Below are positions 1 to 11,224 of a stretch of DNA of 64,000 nucleotides, one piece after another. The DNA lies in NCBI RefSeq assembly GCF_000247815.1, contig NC_021674.1, positions 28,522,901 to 28,586,900 on the forward strand. Direction: 5' to 3'. Under the pieces are notes generated by a model, which was not told the DNA's origin, did no database searches, and saw only the letters and a list, made by a program, of their open reading frames with translations. Source of the stretch: Ficedula albicollis. Lineage: Eukaryota > Chordata > Aves > Passeriformes > Muscicapidae. Each line of letters opens with the position of its first letter. The first letter of the stretch is position 1. The position numbers and the translations under genes are program-made.

Positions 1-57
1 CAGTCGGGATATTTCCAGGTGTGCTCAGACATGGGAGCCAGCTTGTTTAAAGGTACA

Positions 58-270
58 ATGGGTACAAAAGAAGCAGTCAGGACTTTGGTTTTGCACTTTT
101 GGTTTTGTACTGCCATCCCTGGAAAGGCAGAAGGTGTATCTAAATGGGTACAAAAGAAGCAGTCAGGACTTTGGTTTTGCACTTGATGGATACGAAAGAA
201 GCAGTCAGGACTTTGGTTTTGCACTTTTGGTTTTGTACTGCCATCCCTGGAAAGGCAGAAGGTGTATCTA
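58..270. repeat. 85-bp tandem duplication with a partial middle unit
   Basis: Three units start at about 58, 143 and 185. The first and third are about 85 bp and run from ATGGGTACAAAAGAAGCAG to the shared end GGTGTATCTA. The middle one stops after about 42 bp, at the TTTTGCACTT motif. The third unit differs by a few substitutions (GATGGATACGAAAG instead of AATGGGTACAAAAG). The reading frame through it is a by-product of the repeat. No transposon ends are visible; this looks like a local duplication followed by a nested second one. Confidence 0.9.
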
Positions 271-489
271 GTGCCAGCTCAGTGCCTCTGCTCTGGGACT
301 ATGCTGGTTTTCTCACATTGTTCATGTGAGATTCCATGAGACTGTCAAGCATGTTTCAGACCAAAGTGAGGACAGGACAGGCAAACTATGCGTCTTCTCC
401 TTTGTTTGGCTTCCTTTAATTTCTTCTTTCTCTTATAGTTTTTGCAGATGCTATGTGTTCTGCTCAGTAGCTAATTACTACTTGTGTTA

Positions 490-641
490 TGCTTGACTTT
501 GAAACTTTGGATAGGTGCTTGACTTTGAAACTTTGGATAGCTCTGTGATAGGTCCTAGTAGCCATCAAAATCCAATGATGCTTGACTTTGAAACTTTGGA
601 TAGCTCCATGATAGGTCCTAGTAGCCATCAAAATCCAATGA
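490..641. repeat. 63-bp tandem duplication plus a 26-bp leading fragment
   Basis: The motif TGCTTGACTTTGAAACTTTG starts at 490, 516 and 579. The first unit is cut after 26 bp. The second (516-578) and third (579-641) are full length and differ at only a couple of positions (CTCTGTGATAGG versus CTCCATGATAGG). The structure parallels the repeat at 58-270: two full units plus one partial unit. Confidence 0.9.
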
Positions 642-3600
642 GGGTAAATCAATATTTGCTTTTATATTGTCTTTTGTTAGAAAAGATGTTCTGAAACAAC
701 ATACTAGCTATGCCTTCTTATTGATTTGTTTGCCATTGTCTTTCAAACTGCCAAGGTTTTAAAGCATTATTTTATTTTAAAGGTAGTTGTTTCTAAATTC
801 AATAAAACCAGAATATTTGCCTTGCAAGATTTACTGTTAAAAGCTACACATTTGCTACCACTGACCTGTGGTTTTCTTATCAAGCTAATTTAAGTGTAAG
901 GAGAAGAAGAGAGAAAATAAATGATCTTAATGGCTCAGGGCGTTACAAAAAAGAGAGATACTTTTTACTTGAATTACTAGAGCAAAATAAACAATTTTGC
1001 TCACAAAATGATAGAAACAAGAAATGGAAAAGGTCAGAAAGGATATCCTCTCCCTTTACCCTCACAATCAAGACTCAGCAACTACGGAGAAACATTTCTG
1101 GCAGATTTTCAAGAGATTAATGATACCTGTGTAGCAATGGCTGAAACTCACCCTTAGGCAGGGCTTCAGCAGAAAGCCTGTGACCTAGCCTGTGACCTAC
1201 AGCTTACATCATTTAAGCTCAGGAACACAAAATCTTCATTCTGTAAACCTCATGTTTTCTCTGTTTTTTCGCGGCATGTCCAGGAGCATTAGTTTTAATG
1301 ACAGTGGAAATATTCCGATGTGGAAATATCTGCTTAGAAATGCCCTGTCTCAGGCAAACCACAGAGCCTGAAAAACAAATAATCATCTTGTCCCTGCCTC
1401 ATTAGTCTGTAGGGTGGAGGCTGTGGGGGGTCACCTGGGGCTCAAGCAGTAAATCCAGAGCTCCCCATGGCATTTGTGTCAGTGACTAAACTCCATTGCC
1501 TGGAAAGGCAAACACTCCCAGTGTCTGTTGATGAGCTTAACCTTGAGTGGGTTAAATTATCCACGAAACCGATGTATACATAAACCTAAGATCCCTTTTC
1601 ATTCATCTACAGGTTAAATTCAACTCATCCTGTTCAACTTCAAGAGTGGGAAAAAACAACTCCTGAATATCTTGTAGGATCCATGTTGGTTTTGAACAAC
1701 AACCCGTAAAAACATCCAGAAAATATACCAAAATACTTCAATTTTCCACTTTGTAATGAAGTTTGCATTCAAGTAATTCATGATAGAGCCAAACACCTTG
1801 ATTAATCTTATCTCAGTTCTTTGAAAATTTAATGCATGTTTTCTAAGTGTGAAGAACCACACGTACCTCTCATTCATAAACTCTTCCTCCTTTGCTTCCA
1901 GGAGTTAAAAAACCAACTGGAGCCATTATCTTGGATTTGATTTGTTTACACTTATAATTTGCAGCTACTCTCATAAGTCTCAAAATGATGCTTGTTACTG
2001 GAAACATAAAGAGCTAACTCATTATTCTCGTCAATACAGCATCAAGAAAAAAAGGCTTTTTCCTGTGCAAAAAGTGTAATCTTTAAGGGCTTGCCCATGT
2101 TACATCTGCTTCTGTAACTATTTTTGTGTAGCGCTATCACCTCCTTAAGTATCATTAGTCAAGCTCACAGGAGTATTGCTCTCCTGGCATAGGCAAAACA
2201 AAAAAAACCCACAAGAATATCTGTCCAAACACAGACCAAAGGACCATTGAAACCCAAATCTTGTCTCTGGCACAAATCAATAATGTGAATATTAAGAAAG
2301 AAAACAAAAAGACAAAAAATGGGCAGGTATAAATTCTTTAGCCTTGAGGACAGACCTTTATCTCCTCTTCATCTGCTGTGCTGCAGATGCAGAGCATGTG
2401 GAACATTAAGTTTAATAGCTATTTGGAGTATCAACCTTCTGTGTGTTTGACTCTCCTTTTCCCAGGCCTTTTACACCTTTAATCTCCTCAAGTGTTGGAG
2501 ACATGGCCATGAGTTCCAGAGCTGTACCACACACTTTCAGAAAAACATTATTTTCAGAAAAAAAATATTTTCAGAAAAACATGCATTTAAACCTTTCTTA
2601 GGGCATCTCCTGGGCATCACTGTATTAGTAAGAAACATCAGGCTTTCTCAGAGTCTCAGACAATGTAGTCATGTCTTCCAAATAGTTTAGGTACACCAAT
2701 GAAATTTTGATTTCTACTATTTAAATTCTATCTTACCGCATAAATTTAAAAAAAACCCACAACACAAAAACCATCAAACAAACAGACTTGTAGTAGTAAT
2801 CTGGCAGAGGACTAAAAGAAAGATTTATTTTCGCTAGGAATCTGAGTAGTATTGAGCTGACAGGACTAAATCTTCTGTATAACAGATGGAAGTTCAAAGA
2901 TGCATGGATAAAACCTAGTTCTGTGTAAGCCTAGAAGACTTTTCTAAATTAGCATTTCTTTCCCTGATGAAAAAAGAGCAAAAGTTACAGTAGGCAGCAG
3001 CTTGCATGTGTTAAGGTCCTGCTCTGTCCCAGATGCTCGGTGGAGACAACTGTAAGGACTACCATTACTATGATTTGTTCCCCAAGAAAAGCAACAGAGG
3101 CTTGTGCTGTTTTGTGAGCATATTTTAAAACTGTAGCATCATCCACAGCAGTATCTCCTTCCTTAGGACTGTACCAACAGTTTAAAAAATGTAAAAAATT
3201 TCTTGAATATCCCCAAAGGCTGAGTTCAAGTTCACCTTGTGCAACAAGAAAAGTTTTGTCATTTCTGATTTCACTTATATTTTATTGCCCATCCTGGAAT
3301 CTCCATCAGCTAAAATGGAGAAGTAAAGTCCTTGGGTAAGAGAGATGCTTTCTGCATTTCTTCAGCCATCACCACAGTGCTAGGATCAGGAGAACAATGG
3401 TAGCTCCTGGGTCCTTCCTCTGTCAGGAGGAAGAAACTTCCTGCAAGTTGAATGGCATCTGTTCCACAGCTGAATTGCTTTTGGGGCTGTGCTGGCTCAT
3501 GCTGGCACCTGTTCCACTCACCCCAGCCTGGCAGTGTCACGAGGAAACGCGTGTCCCGGAGGGGTGTGTGCATCACTCAGCAGCCAGAGCTGCCAGAGGG

Positions 3601-4856
3601 GTCTGCTGACTAGGAGGGCGCCTGGAGGGAAGTGGTCTCATTTGATTTGTCAGCCTAAGCTGCTGTGGGCACAAGCAGGGTCAGAACAGCATGTCTGTGT
3701 CCCCAAAGCTGCCTTCCTCCTCCCAGAAAAACTGAGCCCAGTGACGAGCTCGAGCAGCCTTCAGAGGAGCTGCCCCACCACAAATGCACACACTCCCCCA
3801 AGGCTGCCCTGGGTTACCACTCAGTGTGAGAGGTCCAGGCTGACCTGGCACAACTCTGGCAAGGTTCTGGACTGATTTTCTTCAGGTGTTTTTCTTTGTT
3901 TTCTTTGTACCTACCCAAACAGGTAGGTATGCCTGTAATTTGGCAGCAGGCAGAGTGCCCAGCCACCTCCTGCTGCTGGTCTGCACTAGTTCCTCAGTCA
4001 CAGCGTGCCTGTACACACAAAACCAGCACATCCTTCCTAAGTGAGATGGCTGTTTGTCATTGTTAATTCTCTCCAAATGCTTGGCAGCTTCATTCCCTAA
4101 GAAAAAGGAGGTCATTTTTGAGGAGGTTTAGAGTGGTGGGACTCAGTCCATGTTGCCTTGTATCCTGTCCCTATGGATAGCCAGCAATGCCCACACAAGA
4201 TGCTACACAAGAAAATCCAAAGTATTTCTTCCACCCAGTACCTGCTCAGCCTCTGGCACTTTTGATAACAGTGAGGTAGAGTAATTGTTGGCAAGCTCTA
4301 CCTTGTTTGCAAAATCATCTGTGCAAGGGATAAATAAACTGAAAATCTTTCCTGTTTTCTCAGACTCAGGGGCACAGTGCTCAATGTTGTCTACCACTGG
4401 CAGTGAGCATGCACCTCCTCAATTCTCTGTCAGTAGGTAAGTTCATAATCTGCATCTCAGTGAGAAGCCCCTCTGGAAGTTAATTAAAAGACAAACTGCA
4501 ACACAGATCATTAGTTTGCACATGGACCGGGAATGAAGGATCACTTGTGGCCCTGCAAAATTAGCAACAGATGCCCAAACAAATGTCTAAGCAGAGCTAA
4601 CTAGGCTGCTCTGGCAGCAGATCTTGTCTGTTAGAGAGCACTACTGTACCACAGCTCAGGCAACAGCAACACTCTCTGTGGTTTCTCACTGTGCAACCTT
4701 AGCAGCTCAAACAAAGTAAATGCAGTAGCTAGGAACATACAGCAGGTAGAAAAGTGTCATTCCAGATCTTTAATCTGCAGTGATATTTTCACCTGCCTTC
4801 TAGATCAAAGCAAAAGGCACACAACTTCAGAAGTGATGGGGAAAAGTGACCATCAA
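642..4856. other. Non-coding stretch, nothing recognisable
   Basis: AT-rich single-copy sequence. Small local repeats occur at about 1177-1202 (two copies of GCCTGTGACCTA) and 2534-2582 (three TTTTCAGAAAAA-like units). The part from about 3480 to 3870 is richer in G+C with a few CpGs and an open frame of 128 codons (3489-3875, plus). That frame has no recognisable domain, overlaps frames on the other strand, and I do not call it a gene. No splice-site pattern, RNA gene or transposon was identified. Confidence 0.6.
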
Positions 4857-5375
4857 CCTCCTGCTAGGTGCAAGTTACCAGGTGCAGAAGAAGTACAACA
4901 TAAAAACTCCCATAAATCCAGCTGGCACAAGGGACCAGCTCTCAGTGCCTGTCTTTTAACTAATCCACTGAATGCCTTCAGGGTTTTGCCCTCTGCCCCC
5001 CACGTGTGTGAGAAATTATAACCCTCCACAGCTATGCTTTTTTTTTTTTTTCTCTCCATCATAGATCTCCTGCTTGCTTCCCTTGGCTCTAAAACCTAGA
5101 CAAATTTCAAATCCAGCCTCCTGCTAGTGGAAGTTACCAGGTGCAGAAGAAGTACAACATAAAAACTCCCATAAATCCAGCTGGCACAAGGGACCAGCTC
5201 TCAGTGCCTGTCTTTTAACTAATCCACTGAATGCCTTCAGGGTTTTGCCCTCTGCCCCCCACGTGTGTGAGAAATTATAACCCTCCACAGCTATGCTTTT
5301 TTTTTTTTGTCTCTCCATCATAGATCTCCTGCTTGCTTCCCTTGGCTCTAAAACCTAGACAAATTTCAAATCCAG
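4857..5375. repeat. Direct tandem duplication, 260 bp x 2
   Basis: Copy 1 is 4857-5116 and copy 2 is 5117-5375. They are nearly identical. Visible differences are AGGTGCAAG versus AGTGGAAG near the start and a slightly different T-run (about 5038-5052 versus 5297-5309). Both copies end with AAATTTCAAATCCAG. There are no terminal inverted repeats. The copies produce matching minus-strand open frames (4853-5062 and 5124-5321), which are duplication shadows rather than genes. The high identity suggests a recent event or an assembly duplication. Confidence 0.95.
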
Positions 5376-5430
5376 AGAGGTTTTCCAGGCCTTTCTGCTC
5401 CTTGTAGCAATTTTGGCTCTGGTCCACTTC

Positions 5431-5460
5431 TCTCTATTCTTCTCTATTCTTCTCTATTAT
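5431..5460. repeat. 10-bp microsatellite, three copies
   Basis: TCTCTATTCT is repeated three times in phase; the last copy ends in AT. It lies just downstream of the 260-bp duplication. Confidence 0.85.
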
Positions 5461-8400
5461 TTCTCTTACTTGTCTTGCACCGATTTTGGAAACTTTTTAA
5501 CTCAAGGAATGTATTCTTGGTCTATGTGTGTAGTAGTTATATATCTTAGAATATGGTCTGGGAAGATGGATGTGGTTTAGAGTGGTCTGAAAAATACAGG
5601 GGTCAGCCCTAGGAAATTCACAGAAGTTATCTCTCAGCGTCTTTTCATTCAGTCAGGTGACAATTATTACCCCAGCAGGCAAGGGGTAGAAGGTGATGTT
5701 CTTATGAAAAGCTTAAAAGAAATCCTTGGAGGGTCAGAGACATTGCCTTGCTAAAAACTCAGCTAAAACTCAGACTGGAGAGAGGGGTAGGCAAATAAAA
5801 TAAACCTTTGAACAGCTTGGATGAGTAAGTCAATAAATTACTGCTTTCTGTCTCCTAAGAAAGAAATACCCCAAGGAAACAGCCTAGCTGAGCGTCTACT
5901 AAATAGCAAAGAAGAAGTAGAGAAGTATTTCAGTTGCTATTTCTCACAAGGAAAAATGACAGTACATGTGGAAAGAGATAATACAGAAAGATTAGGCTGA
6001 AGTGGGACGGGGAAAGAGAATTGTAGCATTTTCTGCAAGTAATGTCAGAAAAAAGGTGCAAAAAGAAATCAGATTAGAATTCTACTGTCATAAACCAATA
6101 ATATCATAGGCATGAGTCAGAAGAGCAGGATTTGGTCTGTGTGTGGTGGGCAAAGACAGGCCAACTCTACTGCCAAGAAGAGAATTATATTAAAGACTGT
6201 TCCTTTTCCATCCAAGACTTTCCTGCTGTTGAATTCAAATTTTCACTTTATCAGACCATATGCTCATCCTGGAGAGAGCCATGCACATGCCCCAGTACAG
6301 AGATGGGACGTGGCCAAAGTGTCCCTGGAGCAAGGAGCTAGGAGGACATCTCATCTTTTGAAGGCATTATGAAATACTGACTGTAGCCCTAAATCTTTGT
6401 GATTCACCAGTGCACTCAATGCTGAGATCAATAAATCTCAGCCACAGGACAAACTTCACGTACACGGAATGTTTTCTTGTGGCAGCCAAATCCTCTGGTA
6501 TTTGTGCTAGAGGGACATGGCAAGGAGGATGAATCTAGGAGACTCTGGCCTTGGACACCTTATTTTCCATAACTTTGCAACATGTAAGATGAGTTATACA
6601 ATTGCTAGGTTGATATAAAAAGCTGTCAGACTGAAGTGTGAGATTATTTGACAGCGATATTTTGTACTGAAGTAAACCATGACCCTAGGAAGAAAACAGA
6701 CAAAAAAGATGATGTTGTTCTGTTGTTAGAGCAATAGTAGGTCCAAATATTCTACCGTTAAGAAAGGCACAGCTGCAATGAGTTACAACAAAAGAGCATT
6801 TGATGGAGAAGCTACTAGGCCTGGTGCATGTGCCAAATTCCCAGTGAACATAAATCAGTACAGCCCTGCTAACTTCAATGATGTTGATTTACAACAGCTG
6901 ATAAATGAACCAGAAATGTTTCCATTTAATTGGGAGAGAGGAAAAAACATCTATCTCAGGGATACACTTTGGTAACTGACCCAGAAGATTTGTGTCTGGG
7001 TCCTATTCATACATAATCCACAAAAGGAGCAGCTTGCAAAAGTAGACCTTGGACTGAGAAAGGCTGCAAACAGATCTGTCAAGCACAGGATGTCTTGAAA
7101 CAAGCAATGAGTTGAAAATGTGCACCCAGTTCAGAGGAGAAATTTAAAATAATGATGTTTTCATTGCAGTGAACAAAAGGGCTCACTTGGCATCTGCCAC
7201 TACAAACACACAAAATGCCATAAATCCCAAAAGACTGAGCCCATATAAATGGGCAGATAGCAAAGACAGCAGCTTGGACACTGCCTTAGCAAAAGCTGCG
7301 TATAGGAGGGTTTTAGAAAAGAAAATTATGACTACAAGCTAATGGAGTCAGTAAATGAGAATGAAGGAGGCTTCTGAAGGACATGACTCAGAAAGGGCAA
7401 GAGGTGCCTAGAAGAGAGAAAAAAGATGCAATGAGGCCACAGAATATCAAAGGAGAGTCATAAATCACATCTGGATTTGCTACAGTATTCACAGGACAGT
7501 GTCTTTGGTGTGTGTGAGCAAGTTTTCTGCCAGTGCTGAGGCAAACCACAGCAAGCCAGCTGAGGATCTGACTCAGTGCCTGGACATAAATCCCCAGGAA
7601 GCTTTAAACAGCTCTCCCAAAGTGCCTCCTGTCAGGGCTTGTATTAAGGCCATGGCAAAGCAAAACGGATGAAAGCAAGATGCTGGATAATGAGATGCTA
7701 ACTAGGACTAAAATTTTCAGAGTTTCCTGGGAGGCTCACTCTGGGATGACAATTAAATTACCGTTCCCTAGCTAAACTTTACCTGTTTGTACAATGCAAG
7801 ATTTACTCTGCCTCTCAGGATACAGCCCTCAGGCTCAGAGGCTCCAGGTGACATCAAGAACCCAGTCAGAATGACTAGAAGTTGAATACTCAGATTAATA
7901 ACAGTGATCCCATGAAGACCTTTTACTTCCTTTTTCCTTTATGTAAGGAACTAATGTCTGGTAACATGCTAGTGCACCTATAGAATTCAGTAATATTTCA
8001 GCAGGTTAATGAAATGTTGCCTGTTTTATCTTGTCCCAGCTCTCTGAGATCTTATAAGGAAGCCAAATGTTTTGTCAGAACTTTTAAAAGTGCCATGACA
8101 ACAAGCAAGGGAGATAAGCACCTCCACATCAGAAAATAACATCTTTCTTGCAATCTTATCAAATGCAGCTATACATAGCATGGTGTACAATGTATTTGTG
8201 GGCTGAAAAACTAATGAGGAGACATTTATCTGTGAAAAAGGGTAACTGGCAGGCCAGATTTGTATAAAAGTACAGGATAATCAAAACTAAAATACCTTAT
8301 CTCCCATCAAAAGTGCCTGTACAGGCATAAAACACATTGTGCAGAAGTTTGAAAATTTGGTAATAATTTGTGGCTAGGGAGTAGAAAAGATAAAACCAGG

Positions 8401-10127
8401 TATCATCCTGAAAACCCCTAATTTTTTTTATATTGAAACATTGCCCACCTTGGAAGCAGCTTCTTTTTACAAGTTCTTGATGGTGTAAGAAGAATTTGTC
8501 AGAGAAACTTTTCCTTCAGAATGTCACTTTTTGAGTGGTTTGTGCTGAACATAAAAGCAATTATGTAGCTTCTGGACGCTGTGTAGACAACTTACTCTAA
8601 TATATACTGCTTGAAAGCTAGATTTAAAGCAGATTAAAAAGAAGAGAAACCTGGTTTACTGAGACAAAGGAGTACCAACACTGTGAAAAAAAGTGCTGAG
8701 ATCCCATCTGTGTTTTCTTCCAACAACAGTAATTACAAATTTTCTGCATATGGAAGGAATCATAGATAGCTTTGATGGCATAAAGAAAAATGTGATAAGC
8801 ACAAATTACAGAGACTCAGTGTAAAAGCTAAACTTCTGAGTTCACACAGGTTCCTTGGTTCCTGCCTCAGTCTTTTAAAGCCTGGCTGTGCTCCCTTTCT
8901 CACATCATTCACAGGTTCAAAACAAGGTCCAACACCACTTAACTAGTCAAATAAAAACAATAATCTTCCCCGGCCCCATCTGTTAAAGTCCAAAAGTGTG
9001 TTGGGGGAGGGACTTTGGCACTTGAGCCCACTCTGGTGCTCCAGGCCAGGGGCCAGGCAGAACGAGCCGAGCTCAGTCCTTCCCATATCTGGAAGCCCTG
9101 CTGTTGGCTCAGAACCTCCTGGTGATGGATCCTGGCGTTCAAACAGCTTCCCCAGCAATACACTATGTGTGTAAGGCTTGCTGCTCCCCAGCAGATCTAC
9201 ACACTCTAGAATAACAGATCTTAAACTAACCTACAACATTCCAAGGTAATTGTTGATGTGCTTGGGATGGAAGGGTTTGAGAATAAGCACACCAAAATTA
9301 CATTCTGCAGCAACACTTGCTTCTAACATTGTGCTACTGCAGAGCAGCAAGCCTGCCTTGTACATTTAGCATGAGGAAAGCTGCAACTGCTCAGCTCTCT
9401 GCACCTGGGCTGTCAGCTGAACAGCATTAAATACACTACAGTTGCACCTGGATGAGCCAGCAAAGGAGAGAAAGCAAAGAGGTAACTGGGATGACAGAAG
9501 GTACTTTAGCTCTAAATTAAAGTGGCTAAAATATTTTGTCTTGGAAAACATATTTTATTCATAAACCCCTCATATATGACAATAAAAATAATGATGACTG
9601 GAAGATCAATCAGTTTGGTGTAAACTGTGCTTTCTGTTGAAAAATTATTCCCAGGGAAATTTCCTGGCTAATCCTTTGCTCAGTACTCTAGGAGGCAAGC
9701 AACAAAAATGCATCAGGTCTTCTGGGACTTGTAAGAGGCTCAGAGCAGGCAAGGTGAAACTCATGCAGAGGAAGAAGGGATTGTGCTATTCCACTGAGAT
9801 CAGGACCTGTAAATGAAGAGCAGGGTCTCCAACTCATGTTGAGGTAAGTTACACAAGAAGACCAGGTGTTTGTACAGCACTTAGAGAGGAAGTGACATGA
9901 AGAGCATCTTCTTATCTGATTTACATCACTGTCTCCATCTTGCACACATAGTAAAAGTTTTTTCCAATTCACCATGTGGTGAGAGAGTAGACAGTGTTTT
10001 AAGCCTATTCCAACCATTCTTTATTAATTTTAAAGTAGCTTACTTTTGGAGCTAGGGATTGCCTTTGAATATACAGGTGCAGATACAACCAGCTATGAAG
10101 AACAAAGCTGGCTAAGATCAGCAGCTA
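5461..10127. other. Non-coding stretch, mostly unrecognised
   Basis: Purine-rich and AT-rich sequence without a supportable gene. The open frames at 6112-6372, 6132-6341, 8939-9163 and 9688-10017 are short, have no recognisable domain, and overlap others. The only structure I can separate out is the possible old repeat at 6820-6930, listed on its own. Confidence 0.55.
6820..6930. repeat. Possible degenerate ancient amniote interspersed repeat
   Basis: The segment contains ATAAATCAGTACAG, then AACTTCAATGATGTTGATTT and ACAACAGCTGA. From memory this resembles a near-palindromic repeat scattered in bird and other sauropsid genomes, built around CATTGACTTCAATGG with flanking TAAATCAG and CTGATTTACACCAGCTGA. 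I cannot name the family. The overlapping 65-codon open frame (6778-6975) would then be incidental. Other explanations are a conserved element or chance. Confidence 0.35.
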
Positions 10128-10255
10128 CTTCTACTATAATATTAATTATTACTATAATACTACTATATCCTATAATAGTATTAGTCTAATACTATTATAA
10201 CAGTATCAATAATGTCTATGGCAACAGATATAATAATAATAACCATTACTGCCAC
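10128..10255. repeat. AT-rich palindromic tract with a perfect 29-bp palindrome
   Basis: Repeated ACTATAATA and TATTATAGT words occur in both orientations. The core at 10171-10199 is a perfect inverted repeat: left arm 10171-10184 (TATAATAGTATTAG), one central T at 10185, right arm 10186-10199. The tract runs on into a short ATA/ATAATA microsatellite near 10228-10243. Such sequence can form a cruciform. No gene function is implied. Confidence 0.85.
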
Positions 10256-10395
10256 AGAAAGTGGTGACTTAGTGAGTCTAAGCTCCCTCTGCTCTGCTCT
10301 CCCCACATAAGTCCTTCAAAAATAGTGCAGGGAAAGAGCCATTGAAGTCAGCTCCCTGGTTATTCCAACTTGAGTATGAAGGCCTCAGTAATGTA

Positions 10396-10481
10396 GAAAG
10401 GAAGAGAGAAATGAAGAAGGAAAGAGAGAGAGGGAAAGAAAGAAGGAGAGAAAGGGAGGGAGGGAGGGAGGGAGGGTCTTT
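10396..10481 (+). repeat. Polypurine (GA/GGGA) tract
   Basis: About 86 bases are almost purely A and G on this strand, ending in five GGGA units. Mirror-like polypurine stretches of this type are candidates for triplex (H-DNA) formation. The opposite strand gives a serine/leucine-rich open frame (10278-10679, minus), which I regard as a composition artefact. Confidence 0.85.
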
Positions 10482-11001
10482 TTCAGCCCTTGATGAGAGA
10501 CAGAAGCATGATTGCACAGGGAATATGGTTCCTAACTCAGTGGAGCTGCTGCTGTGTACTGTGGTGTGAACTCTCTGGCCAGGGCTGATGTGAGGTTGTC
10601 TTAGTACCAAGCAACATTTCCCAGCTCTTGCTGGATTCCCCTGCTGAAAGAAAATGGGCAAATGGTCTCTCATTTCCACACAGATTCAAGTCTCAGTGGG
10701 GGTGAGAAGAAGGTAAGGCAAAGGGAAAACCTCTATTCCCACAAAGGGAAAAATCTCAGCTTTGCATACCATCAGCTCCTCCCTAGTGGGTCCTGCCCTG
10801 TTCAGAGTCAAGAAGTCACCCACCATCTGCTTGGCAATATGTTACCCCTGGGCAGAGCAGGGACCTGGCTTTCCCTCTAAAATGCTCATAGTCTGATAAT
10901 AAGAATCCAGTTCATTTTGAGATGTTGGCTTATACAGATATGGGCTTATCCTCTTGGCACTGTGCTAGTGAAACAGAGGCCACTACCTATGGCAGGCTGA
11001 G

Positions 11002-11040
11002 ATATATATATATATTATTGTATAATAAAATTAAAATAAT
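11002..11040. repeat. AT dinucleotide microsatellite and AT-rich tail
   Basis: About seven AT dinucleotides (11002-11016) are followed by ATTATTGTATAATAAAATT. Confidence 0.8.
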
Positions 11041-11101
11041 GTCCTCCATACATTCCTTTGCAGGATACAATCTGAGCTAGCCCCACACAGGGATGAAGAA
11101 C

Positions 11102-11224
11102 TGAGCATGTGTTAAGAGCTCCTTTCCCTTCATTCCATATGCTGCTGGCCAGAAGACACATGCTGTGCACGTGTTAAGAGCTCCTTTCCCTTCATTCCAT
11201 ATGCTGCTGGCCAGAAGACACATT
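11102..11224. repeat. 62-bp tandem duplication, two copies
   Basis: GTGTTAAGAGCTCCTTTCCC begins at 11109 and again at 11171. The two units (about 11102-11163 and 11164-11224) match through CTGGCCAGAAGACACAT, with a small difference at the leading edge (GAGCATGTG versus TGTGCACGTG). Confidence 0.9.

Noticed and set aside
10278..10679. Serine/leucine-rich 133-codon open frame, minus strand
   Set aside because: It reads the complement of the polypurine tract at 10396-10481; the composition alone produces it.
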